DNA of 64,000 nucleotides from Streptomyces sp. A 4/2. Lineage in GTDB: Bacteria; Actinomycetota; Actinomycetes; Streptomycetales; Streptomycetaceae. The DNA is taken from positions 116,467 through 180,466 of the forward strand of contig NZ_CALNVW010000021.1 in NCBI RefSeq assembly GCF_940670765.1. Direction: 5' to 3'. Both the position numbers and the translations under genes were made by a program. Numbering within the stretch: position 1 is the first letter of the stretch; each line of letters begins with the position of its first letter. Below, one piece after another: positions 35,451-43,138 of the stretch. Under the pieces are notes generated by a model. It had not been told where the DNA came from, searched no databases, and saw only the letters and a program-made list of their open reading frames with translations.

Positions 35451-36311
35451 CTACCTGAGGAGAGACCGCGTCTCATCCACGATGCCATGCCACCAGCCTT
35501 CGATGCGTCGGTACAGCTCAGCTCCCTGCGCGACGCGGATGACGAGGCAGCCCCGGTAGTTCTCACCGGTGTTCTTCCGAACCGTCTTCGGATTGTGTTT
35601 CTTGAGGGTCGTCTTCTGGAAGACGGAGACATCGACGCCTATCAGCTCGGCCCAGTAGAGCTTGGCTGTCTCCACATCGGCTGTCTCGTGAATCATCAGC
35701 CGGTAGCAGATACGCTCCGGGGCCACTTCGAGCAGCCTGAGCCATGCCAGGTAGACCTCGATCACCCCAGGGTCGCTGTTGACGAAGGTGACGTTCTCCC
35801 GGCGGTCGTACGGCTTGTCCTTGGTGCCTTCTGCCCAGTACAGGGCTACGCCGACGAAGAAGAGCTCCCGGTCGGACAGGGTGCCGATTTCGTCTGCCGC
35901 AGCGGCCTTGGTCTTCTGGCGCTCGATGTCGCGTACCGCCAGTTCGTGCTCCCATCGCAGACGGCCGGCGAGTTTCGCCTGCTCGGTGGTAGTGCGTCGG
36001 GGAGGCTTCGGCAGATCCCGCACCCACAACGAGATCGAACCTTTCGAGCACCCCAGCTCCACCTGTATCTGGTCGTACGTCATCCCCTGGAGCCGCAGCT
36101 CCCGTGCCTTCGCCCGCAGGCCGTCCTTGGCGCGGGGGCGTTTCGTCCACTCCGGCGCGGGCTCGCCCTGCAACAGGCGGTTGAGGATGTCGTTGTTGTC
36201 GATGTACAGCCGATCGCGGATCTGGCGGCGGCTCAGCCCCTCCCTCCGCAGAGCGACCGCCCGCTCACGCAACCCCTCGAAGTCGCTGTATTTGCTGCTG
36301 GTGTCCGTCAT
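35451..36311 (-). CDS. HTH protein with possible LAGLIDADG-like C-terminal domain
   Basis: 286 residues, not a gene I can name. Two resolvase-type helix-turn-helix segments lie in the N-terminal half (RREGLSRRQIRDRLYI, about 22-37; RLQGMTYDQIQVELGCSKGS, about 73-92). The C-terminal ~130 residues start with RELFFVGVALYWAEGTK, resembling a LAGLIDADG helix (GxxxAEG), then VTFVNSDPGVIEVYLAWL and RLMIHETADVETAKLYW, a pattern like a half homing endonuclease. Codon use is less GC3-biased than neighbours. It ends 16 bp upstream of tRNA-Gln, same strand. The endonuclease assignment is inference; a plain DNA-binding regulator is the alternative. Confidence 0.65.
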   Translation of the reverse strand: MTDTSSKYSDFEGLRERAVALRREGLSRRQIRDRLYIDNNDILNRLLQGEPAPEWTKRPRAKDGLRAKARELRLQGMTYDQIQVELGCSKGSISLWVRDLPKPPRRTTTEQAKLAGRLRWEHELAVRDIERQKTKAAAADEIGTLSDRELFFVGVALYWAEGTKDKPYDRRENVTFVNSDPGVIEVYLAWLRLLEVAPERICYRLMIHETADVETAKLYWAELIGVDVSVFQKTTLKKHNPKTVRKNTGENYRGCLVIRVAQGAELYRRIEGWWHGIVDETRSLLR

Positions 36312-36453
36312 GTGACGAGCCTCATCCGATATGCGCTCACCCGCTTCGAAAGCTTGGCCGATTCACTGGTTCGGGTGGTCGTCGCGTATCGCACGTAACC
36401 TCCCGCATCGAAATTCGTGAGCCCGGGTCCGGCCCGCCCGTACGCTGGACGGC

Positions 36454-37755
36454 ATGACCGCAACGGGGGCGTACCAGGACGCCACGGCCACGGGACTGAC
36501 CGCCCGTGGCTGGTGGTGGTGGGAGCGGCGGCGCAGCGCCGTGCTGGATGTGGGGCTGGGGGTCGTCTCGGCGCTGGAGTGTGCGCTGGAGGGGGTCGAC
36601 TTCTCCGGGCAGGCGGGGCTTCCCCTGCCGTTCGGGGTGGTGTTCGGGCTGCTGGCCGGGGCGGTGCTGGTGTTGCGGCGGCGGTGGCCGATCGCCGTGG
36701 TGCTGGTGTCGGTCGCGGTCACGCCTGCCCAGATGGGCTTCCTCATGGGCATCGTCGGGCTCTACACGCTCGCGGCGTCCGATGTGCCGCGCAGGCTGAC
36801 CGGCGCGCTGACGGCGATGTCGCTGCTGGGCACGCTCATCGTGACGTTCGTGCAGCTCCGGCACGGACTGGGTCCGCGTGACGGCCTGTTCGTGGTGCTG
36901 GGGTCCGTCTTCATGTCGCTGGGTCTGACCGCGCCGCCGGTGCTGTTCGGGTTGTACATAGGGGCGCGCAGGCGGCTGATGGAGAGTCTGCGGGAGCGCG
37001 CGGACAGCCTGGAGCGTGAGCTGTCGCTGCTGGCGGACCGGGCCGAGGAGCGTGCCGAGTGGGCGCGTACCGAGGAGCGGACGCGGATCGCCCGGGAGAT
37101 GCACGACGTGGTGGCGCACCGGGTGAGTCTGATGGTGGTGCACGCCGCGGCGCTCCAGGCGGTGGCGTTGAAGGACCCCGTGAAGGCGTCGAAGAACGCG
37201 GCGCTCGTCGGGGACATGGGTCGTCAGGCGCTCACGGAGCTGCGCGAGATGCTGGGGGTGCTGCGTACGGGGGATGCGGTGCGGGCTCCGGCGCCGGTGC
37301 CGTTGGCGGCTGTCGGAGCTGCGGCTGCCGCGGCTGCTGCGGCGGCCGGGGGTGACGGCCCGTGTCTGGACGAGCTGGAGGCGTTGGTCGGGCAGTCGAG
37401 GGCGGCGGGGATGGTCGTGGAGCTGGTGGTGGAGGGCGAGGCGGGGCGGTACGACGAGGTGGTCGAGCGGACCGCGTACCGCGTGGTCCAGGAGGCGCTC
37501 ACCAATGTGCACAAGCATGCGGCGGGTGCGAAGACCTGGGTGCGGCTCGCGCACCGGGGGGCCGAGGTGGCCATGCAGGTGGAGAACGGTCCGTCGGACG
37601 CGGGAGTGGCCGATGCGGGGCTGCCCAGCGGGGGGAACGGCCTGGTGGGGATGCGGGAGCGGGTGACCGCGCTGGGCGGGGCGTTCGTCTCGGGGCCGAC
37701 GGATGCCGGGGGTTTCCGGGTGTCGGCGCTGCTGCCGGGGCGGCAGGCGGCCTGA
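36454..37755 (+). CDS. NarL-type sensor histidine kinase, orphan
   Basis: 433 residues. About four membrane helices (residues 30-180) form the sensor, with no large external domain. HisKA_3 dimerisation follows, with the phospho-acceptor His in REMHDVVAHRVSL (about residue 214), a polyalanine linker (AAVGAAAAAAAAAAGG), and the HATPase domain (VVQEALTNVHKHA N-box; GNGLVGMRERV G-box). Kinases of this DesK/NarX type normally have a LuxR response regulator next door; none lies within 10 kb on either side, and the two LuxR regulators in this window are 18-23 kb away. Confidence 0.9.
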   Translation: MTATGAYQDATATGLTARGWWWWERRRSAVLDVGLGVVSALECALEGVDFSGQAGLPLPFGVVFGLLAGAVLVLRRRWPIAVVLVSVAVTPAQMGFLMGIVGLYTLAASDVPRRLTGALTAMSLLGTLIVTFVQLRHGLGPRDGLFVVLGSVFMSLGLTAPPVLFGLYIGARRRLMESLRERADSLERELSLLADRAEERAEWARTEERTRIAREMHDVVAHRVSLMVVHAAALQAVALKDPVKASKNAALVGDMGRQALTELREMLGVLRTGDAVRAPAPVPLAAVGAAAAAAAAAAGGDGPCLDELEALVGQSRAAGMVVELVVEGEAGRYDEVVERTAYRVVQEALTNVHKHAAGAKTWVRLAHRGAEVAMQVENGPSDAGVADAGLPSGGNGLVGMRERVTALGGAFVSGPTDAGGFRVSALLPGRQAA

Positions 37756-37815
37756 GCCGGTCGTGGTTCGTGAGGGCCCGGGTCGCGGGTGCGGGTGCCC
37801 CGGGCCTGCCGGGGG

Positions 37816-38325
37816 TCAGCCCGAGGTGAGCCGGAGGGGTTGCAGCCCGGTGATCAGCGTGGCGAGGCCTTGGTCGATGTCGGGGCCGAGGTACCAGTCG
37901 CCGGTGTGGTCGATGCTGTAGATCCGGCCGTCCGAGTCGATCGCGAGGAGGGCCTGGCCGTCTCCTTCTTCGCCGAGCGGGGCGATCTCGGTACCGAGGG
38001 CGCGTCCGAGGTCGGCGAGTGTACGGGCGAGGTGCAGGCCGGTGAGCGGGTCGACGAGGAACGGGGCCGGGGCGTTCTGGCGGCCGGGTGCCGGGCCGGT
38101 GATCCGCAGTCCGCCGAACTCTGCCCAGGCCTCGACGGCCGCGGGGAAGACGGCGTGCCGGTGGCCTCCGGGGGAGACGTGGGCGCGCAGGGCGTCGGCC
38201 CACTGCTCGGCGCCCCGGATGTCCCAGCGTCCGGGCAGCCAGCCCGCTGTGCGCAGCGCGGCGTCGACGGTGTCGGGGAAGCGGGTGCTGGGAGCGTCCG
38301 GCGCGTCCTGCGTGTGCGGCGGCAT
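37816..38325 (-). CDS. SUKH-3 family immunity-like protein
   Basis: 169 residues. FPDTVDAALRTAGWLPGR at the start, EFGGLRITGP in the middle and GRIYSIDHTGDWYLGPDID with LITGLQPL at the end match the SUKH-3 layout. SUKH proteins are immunity proteins that bind and block nuclease or deaminase toxins in polymorphic toxin systems. It is the second gene of a pair with a YwqJ-like deaminase (10-bp gap, deaminase first), the standard toxin-immunity order. No export signal. Immunity to the neighbouring deaminase is inferred from family and order. Confidence 0.8.
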   Translation of the reverse strand: MPPHTQDAPDAPSTRFPDTVDAALRTAGWLPGRWDIRGAEQWADALRAHVSPGGHRHAVFPAAVEAWAEFGGLRITGPAPGRQNAPAPFLVDPLTGLHLARTLADLGRALGTEIAPLGEEGDGQALLAIDSDGRIYSIDHTGDWYLGPDIDQGLATLITGLQPLRLTSG

Positions 38326-38335
38326 CTGCGGTGGT

Positions 38336-38848
38336 TCAGCCCTTCTCGGTGGTCGGATCGACTGCGCGTACCCCGAAGTGGGCGAGCATCGCCGTACAGG
38401 AGCGGCACGGCGGTGCGTAGCTGCCGTGCAGCGGGTCGCCGTCCTCGCGGATGCGGCGGGCGGTGATCTTGGCGTGTTTCAGGGTACGGCGGGCTTCGCC
38501 GTTGGTGAGGGGCTTGCGGGCGGCTCGTTTGGAGCGGGTGCCCTCGACGGCGGTGAGGTGCCGGGAGAGCAGGATCGCTTCGGGGCAGCGTCCGGTGAAC
38601 CGTTCCCGCTGGCCGCTGGTGAGGGTGGCGAGGAAGTCCTGGACGAGGGGGTGGAGCGCGGGTGGCTGGTCGGCCTTGCCCGCGGTCGAGGTGAGGGTGT
38701 CGGCGCCGCGTACGGAGAGTGCCGCGGCGACGGTGGGCAGGATGCCGTCCCGGCGGTGCAGGAGCTCCGGCGGGCGGGATTCCGTACTGCTCCAGCGCAG
38801 GCGTGGGTCGCCCGATGGCCCGGTTTGTGGTGACTGTGCCGTGTGCAT
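38336..38848 (-). CDS. YwqJ-related putative deaminase
   Basis: 170 residues. The catalytic arrangement of the YwqJ-like cytidine-deaminase fold is visible: GRCPEAILLS (C88-P-E90, zinc ligand and catalytic Glu) and a C-terminal PPCRSC pair (C148, C151). YwqJ domains are usually C-terminal tips of secreted polymorphic toxins that act on nucleic acids or nucleotides; here the domain stands alone with an ~80-residue N-terminal part and no signal or secretion domain, so it would act inside the cell. Ribosome site GGGAGGGG before ATG 38848. Co-directional with the SUKH-3 gene. Confidence 0.78.
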   Translation of the reverse strand: MHTAQSPQTGPSGDPRLRWSSTESRPPELLHRRDGILPTVAAALSVRGADTLTSTAGKADQPPALHPLVQDFLATLTSGQRERFTGRCPEAILLSRHLTAVEGTRSKRAARKPLTNGEARRTLKHAKITARRIREDGDPLHGSYAPPCRSCTAMLAHFGVRAVDPTTEKG

Positions 38849-39123
38849 GGCTGTGATACCCCTCCCACCCCCTGCAGCTGTTGCTGCCGGTGTTGCGCCC
38901 CCCGTGTTGCGGGGTCAGCCTGCCAAATGGGACGGGTGGTGCGGAAGCTGGGGCTGTTGATCGGGGTGTTGTGTCGCTTGCGGGTCACTCGAACGTGACG
39001 GTCCGTTACGGCTGTGGGCCGGTGGGAACTGGGGCGGGGCCTCTTCTTGCCCCACCGCATAGGCTGTCCGTCACTAAGACCGCCCCGGGCGGTCTAAGCC
39101 ATTCGCAGCAGGGGGCAACCGCC
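38849..39123. promoter_or_regulatory. Divergent promoter region of the toxin-immunity cluster
   Basis: 275 bp between the divergent deaminase and WHH-nuclease genes. It holds two notable symmetrical elements: GTCAC-N6-GTGAC (38994-39009) and AGACCGCCC-C-GGGCGGTCT (39077-39095), the latter 28 bp before the ATG at 39124. Either could be an operator; the second could also form a hairpin in the leader. No other gene is seen. Confidence 0.55.
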
Positions 39124-40107
39124 ATGACGACAGGTCGGCTCGGGCAGCAAGCCGCGCCACCGAATGCGGCCTACGCCGGGCAGCTCGTGAACTTCCCGGA
39201 CCCGGTGCGGGCCGCGCGCCACCCCCGTGGTGTGCGGGTGGACGGAGACGGCTTCCCGGATTTCTCGCCGTACGCGCGTGCCGCCGCGGAGATCGCGGAG
39301 CCCCCCGAGGGGTTCGGTGTCGATGAACTGCGGCTGACGGACTACGTGTCGGCCAATGCGGCGCTGGCCGCTTCGGGGCACGAGTTGTGGGACACGATCC
39401 CGGCTGTTGCCACTCCGCACGGCTGGACCTGGCACCACGTGCCCGGGGGGCGTCGGCTCGAACTCGTACCGGTCGAGGTCAAGGCGTTGCTGCGGCACCA
39501 CGGTGGGCTCGCGACGGCGGCTGTCGACCAGGAGAAGAGGGGTACCCGCCCGCTCCAGGACACGCGTCCGGCGCACTTCGGGCTGCCGAAGGGGTCGGTG
39601 GCGGTCGGTGAGCAGCAGGTTCTGGGTGTCGAGGAGGATCTGGGGTACCGGTTGCCTGCCGCGTACCGCTCGTTCCTGAAGGCGGCGGGCGGTTGCGCGC
39701 CGGTCGGTGCCGCGCTGGACGCGGAGTTGGGGCTGTTGGTGGACCAGCCGTTCTTCACGGTGCGGGACGAGGCCGCGGTCAATGACCTGGTGTACGTGAA
39801 CAAGTGCTTGCGGGACCACCTGACGAAGGATTACCTGGGTGTCGGTTTCGTCCAGGGCGGGATCCTCGCGGTGAAGGTGAAGGGCGGCGGGGTCGGCTCG
39901 GTCTGGTTCTGTGCGTACGACGATGCGCGTGACCAGGATGCCTGGCCGCCGGCCGAGAGGGTGGAGCGGCTGTTGTTGCCGTGCGGTGCGGATTTCGATG
40001 CGTTTCTGGAGCGTCTTGCGGGGAACCCGCCGGAGCTGGAAACGGTGGCGAACCTGATGGTGGACGGCGGCTTCGCGCAGGCCGTCCCGGTCTCGGCCGA
40101 GGGGTGA
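39124..40107 (+). CDS. WHH-type nuclease domain fused to a SUKH (SMI1/KNR4) domain
   Basis: 327 residues. The first ~140 resemble the HNH/endonuclease VII-like WHH nuclease toxins: DGFPDFSPYA near residue 42, then GWTWHHVPGGRRLELVP near 99 with the signature WHH, and LLRHHGGLA. The second half is SMI1/KNR4-type SUKH: LGVEEDLGYRLPAAYRSFL near 170 and the GVGSVWFCAYDD region. A nuclease-toxin-like domain and its class of immunity domain are thus in one chain with no export signal. Start ATG 39124 with AGGGGG upstream. The next gene starts 7 bp later. Confidence 0.78.
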   Translation: MTTGRLGQQAAPPNAAYAGQLVNFPDPVRAARHPRGVRVDGDGFPDFSPYARAAAEIAEPPEGFGVDELRLTDYVSANAALAASGHELWDTIPAVATPHGWTWHHVPGGRRLELVPVEVKALLRHHGGLATAAVDQEKRGTRPLQDTRPAHFGLPKGSVAVGEQQVLGVEEDLGYRLPAAYRSFLKAAGGCAPVGAALDAELGLLVDQPFFTVRDEAAVNDLVYVNKCLRDHLTKDYLGVGFVQGGILAVKVKGGGVGSVWFCAYDDARDQDAWPPAERVERLLLPCGADFDAFLERLAGNPPELETVANLMVDGGFAQAVPVSAEG

Positions 40108-40114
40108 AGAGCCG

Positions 40115-42832
40115 ATGGTGACCTTTGCGCAGGCGCAGGAGCGCGCGGAAGAGTGGGTCAACGGGGACGTTCCCGCGTATCAGCACCGTGAGGTGCGGGT
40201 GCGGGAGTTCGACCTCGGGTTCGTGGTGTGGGCGGAGGACCGTGCGGAAGGCCCTTCGGGTGGTGGTGGCCGGCAGCGGCTGGTGATCGCGCGCGACAGT
40301 GGTGAGGCGACGCTGTGGCCGGGGCTCGCGGTGGGTGAGGTCGTCCGCCGTTTCGAGGAGGAGTACGGGGTGGCGGGTGAGGCGGCTGCCGCGTCGCCGG
40401 AACCGCCGCAGCGGATCGATCTGAACCAGACGTCGTTCCTGCTGACTCCGCCGGAGTGGTTGCAGGACGCGGCGGACAAGCTGGGGATTCCGGACCGGCG
40501 GTCCGGGTCGGGGTCCGGCTCGGATGCCGGTTCCGGTGCCGGGAGTCCTGTGGGCGCCGGTACGCCGTCGTCGGGCGGGAGTTGGGGTACGTCCGGCGGG
40601 ACCCCGTCCGCCGATGCGGGCGGGTCGTCCTGGCCGAACGCCGGTGGCCCCGGTGCCGATCACGAGCCGACGGCCAATGACGGCGTTCCCGTGGACGGCA
40701 CTCCGTGGGCCGGGACGGACACGAGCGCCGTTCCCGGCGGGGAGGACGCGTCCGTACCGCTGCCCGCGACGGTGTTCGCGCCGCCGCTGGCCGGTTCGGA
40801 CGACGAGAGCGACGCGCCGCCCGTGGTGGCGCCGGAGGCCAGGACCGCGCTGATGTCGGGCGGCAGCGGGTTGCCGTCGACGACGGTCGCGCCCGCGCTG
40901 GACGGTCCGGGGAAGCGGCCGGAACCGCACTCGCCGCAGTCCCAGGCGCCGCAGCAGTCCCAGGTACCGCAGTCGCCGTTGCCGTCGCAGCCGCAGCCGC
41001 CGTCTCAACCGCAGTCGCCTCAGCCTCCGCAGCAGCAGTCCCCGCTGCCCCCGCCGATGCCGTTGCCCGAGCGTTCGGCGCCGACGGCTCCGCCCGTAGC
41101 GCCCGCTGCCCGTCCCGGCCCCCTCCCCGCGCCCGGTCCTGCCGCGGGTGCGAGTGACATCGCCGACGCCGCGACCAGCAAGGCCACGGCGCCCCCGCGC
41201 GTGCCCAGGGGGGCCCGGGGTGCGGGTGCCGGTACTCCGCCGCCGCCCGGCGCCCCGGGTACGCCGGGTGCGCGTGCCCCCGAGGGTCCGCCACTGCCGC
41301 CCGGGGTTCCGGCCGGTGGATACGTCCCGACGCAGCTGGTCTCGCAGCTCGGCGCCGACCGGCCGCTGCCGCCCGGTGTCCCGGGCCCGCCCGGTATCTC
41401 GGGTGCGCCGCGACCGCCCGGTCCTCCGAAGCCGCCGTCCAGCGGCGGTACGGGTGGCGGCGGTACGGGCGGCGGGGGTGGGGTCCACCACGCCGCGACG
41501 ATGCTGGCCACCCCGAGCCTGGGCGGCCAGGGCAGTCTCGGCGGGGCCCGGCCCCCCGGTCCGCCGCAGCCCCCGGGCCCGCCCGGTGTTCCCGGCGCGC
41601 CGCAGCCGCCCGGTCCGCCCGGTGTTCCGGGTGCGCCGCAGCCGCCCGGTCCGCCCGGTGTTCCGGGTGCGCCGCAGCCGCCCGGTCCGCCTGGTCCTCC
41701 GGCGCCGCCGTCCGGCGGCAGCATGGGCGGCGGGGTGCACCAGGCGGCGACCATGCTGGCCGGTCCGGCCGTGTCCGGTCCCGTAGCGCCGCCCGGTCCC
41801 GTGCCGCCCCAGCAGGGTGCCGCGTACGGGTATCCGCAGCAGCCGCCGACCGGGCTGCCGACCGTGGGCCCCGGTTACCAGGCGGTGCTGCGCTTCCGGG
41901 CGCCGGACGGGTCCGAGCAGCAGCTCATCCGGCGTTCCGCGCCCGGCACCCCGCACCCGGAGTGGCAGATGCTGCACGAGCTGCGTGCCATGAACGTGCC
42001 GCCGCAGCAGGTCATCGAGCTGCACACGGAGCTGGAGTCGTGCGAGCTGCCCGGCGGGTACTGCGCGCGGATGATCCGGGAGACGTGGCCGCAGGTGCGG
42101 ATCACCAGCGTCGCCCCGTACGGCAGGGACCATGCCAGCCGTCAGCAGGGGATGCAGCACCTCCTGACCCACCAGGGTGAGCTGCACCAGGTGGCGGACG
42201 GTCCGGCGCGGCCCGCGCCGGTGCGTGCGCCGCTGCCCGCGGTGCAGCCGGCGCCGCCGCTCCCGCCGCAGGGCGTCGCGCAGGAACTGGCGCAGAGTTT
42301 CGGGCCGCAGGGTGTCTTCCGCTTCGATCAGCGGGCCGTTTCGCGTCAGGGTGTCCCGGACGTCGTGGCGCAGACGCTGGTGTGGGCGGGGCTGCCGGTG
42401 GACTTCGGTCCGTTCTTCTGGGCGCAGGCGGTGCCCGGTCAGCCGGTGCCGACACTGGCTGAACTGGCCGCCCAGCGGCAGGTGCAGGCCGCCTCGGACG
42501 CCGGTTCGTATCTGGTGATGGGGTCCGACTTCGGCCGGGCGCTCTGTGTCCAGTACGGGACGGCGAACATCGTGGCCGTGCCGGTGGAGGCGGGTCCCGG
42601 GGGGCAGCCGGTGCCGCCGCAGTTCGTGAACTCGGGGCTGCCCGAGTTCGTGCGTTCGCTGGCGCTGCTGGGCCGGATGTGGCGGCTGCGTTTCGGGCTC
42701 ACCCCGGAGCAGGCGGGCCGCTGGACCGTCGATTTCCAGGCACAGTTGATGATGCTGGACCAGGCCGCGCTCGGTTCACCGGACAACTGGTGGTCGGTCC
42801 TGCTGGAGCAGATGTGGGACGGGCTGCTCTGA
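40115..42832 (+). CDS. Imm35-like / Pro-rich / deaminase / SUKH-4 multidomain protein
   Basis: 905 residues in four parts. (1) Residues 1-90 resemble the YrhB/Imm35 immunity family (QAQERAEEWVNG; FDLGFVVWAEDRA; QRLVIARDSGEATLW). (2) About 130-585 is a Gly/Ser then Pro-rich linker with GPPGVPGAPQPP repeats. (3) About 587-690 resembles an XOO_2897-type nucleic-acid/nucleotide deaminase: GTPHPEWQML (HxE type, about 613) and CELPGGYCA (CxnC, about 642-649). (4) About 715-905 is SUKH-4-like (VWAGLPVDFGPFFWA; SYLVMGSDFGRALCV; WWSVLLEQMWDGLL). A deaminase-like domain is flanked by two immunity-type domains. Co-transcribed with the WHH-SUKH gene and followed by a strong terminator. Confidence 0.75.
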   Translation: MVTFAQAQERAEEWVNGDVPAYQHREVRVREFDLGFVVWAEDRAEGPSGGGGRQRLVIARDSGEATLWPGLAVGEVVRRFEEEYGVAGEAAAASPEPPQRIDLNQTSFLLTPPEWLQDAADKLGIPDRRSGSGSGSDAGSGAGSPVGAGTPSSGGSWGTSGGTPSADAGGSSWPNAGGPGADHEPTANDGVPVDGTPWAGTDTSAVPGGEDASVPLPATVFAPPLAGSDDESDAPPVVAPEARTALMSGGSGLPSTTVAPALDGPGKRPEPHSPQSQAPQQSQVPQSPLPSQPQPPSQPQSPQPPQQQSPLPPPMPLPERSAPTAPPVAPAARPGPLPAPGPAAGASDIADAATSKATAPPRVPRGARGAGAGTPPPPGAPGTPGARAPEGPPLPPGVPAGGYVPTQLVSQLGADRPLPPGVPGPPGISGAPRPPGPPKPPSSGGTGGGGTGGGGGVHHAATMLATPSLGGQGSLGGARPPGPPQPPGPPGVPGAPQPPGPPGVPGAPQPPGPPGVPGAPQPPGPPGPPAPPSGGSMGGGVHQAATMLAGPAVSGPVAPPGPVPPQQGAAYGYPQQPPTGLPTVGPGYQAVLRFRAPDGSEQQLIRRSAPGTPHPEWQMLHELRAMNVPPQQVIELHTELESCELPGGYCARMIRETWPQVRITSVAPYGRDHASRQQGMQHLLTHQGELHQVADGPARPAPVRAPLPAVQPAPPLPPQGVAQELAQSFGPQGVFRFDQRAVSRQGVPDVVAQTLVWAGLPVDFGPFFWAQAVPGQPVPTLAELAAQRQVQAASDAGSYLVMGSDFGRALCVQYGTANIVAVPVEAGPGGQPVPPQFVNSGLPEFVRSLALLGRMWRLRFGLTPEQAGRWTVDFQAQLMMLDQAALGSPDNWWSVLLEQMWDGLL
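41560..41695 (+). repeat. Coding repeats GPPGVPGAPQPP in the proline-rich linker
   Basis: Near-identical 36-bp units encoding PPGPPGVPGAPQ recur three to four times, with related PPGPP units on both sides. Many codons are identical, pointing to recent expansion. The linker would be extended and unstructured. Confidence 0.85.
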
Positions 42833-42874
42833 CACAGCCTTCCTGGCACTGCCCTTCCTGACACAGCCCTTCCT

Positions 42875-42909
42875 GAGGCGCCCGGCCGCGATGCGCGGCC
42901 GGGCGCCTC
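42875..42909 (+). terminator. Terminator of the toxin-immunity operon
   Basis: Perfect 16-bp stem (42875-42890 with 42894-42909; arm GAGGCGCCCGGCCGCG) and 3-nt loop, 42 bp after the stop codon. Three short CCTTCCTG repeats precede it. Confidence 0.88.
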
Positions 42910-43027
42910 TGTCGTGTGCGGGTGCCGGGAGCACCCGGTCCTGAGGGTCGGCCGGGGGCCGGATCCGGCCGCTGTCGGACCGCGATGCCGGCTTCCGGGA
43001 CGGAGTGCCGCATCCTGGGTGGATGAG

Positions 43028-43138
43028 ATGGGCGGAGTGTCGCGTTATGAGCGCTTCGCGATGATCTACCAAGATGTGCGCCGGGCCGTGTGGAATGCCG
43101 GGCCGCACATCGTGTTCGAAGAGGGGCTTGAAGGATGA
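43028..43138 (+). CDS. Possible 36-residue leader or small protein
   Basis: A short frame begins at ATG 43028 (contains RYERFAMIYQDVRRAVW) and its TGA overlaps the ATG of the next gene (ATGA), the coupled arrangement common in this genome. The ribosome site is weak (GGTGG), and the codons are less biased than in confirmed genes. It may be a translated leader of the coiled-coil gene, or not a gene. Confidence 0.3.
   Translation: MGGVSRYERFAMIYQDVRRAVWNAGPHIVFEEGLEG

Noticed and set aside
35361..36450. Integrative element at tRNA-Gln
   Set aside because: No integrase is present, and I see no second copy of the tRNA 3' end on the far side of the adjacent gene.
41560..41695. CRISPR-like array
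   Set aside because: The repeats are directly adjacent, in frame and encode GPPGVPGAPQPP; there are no unique spacers. The other tandem arrays in the window also lack spacers.
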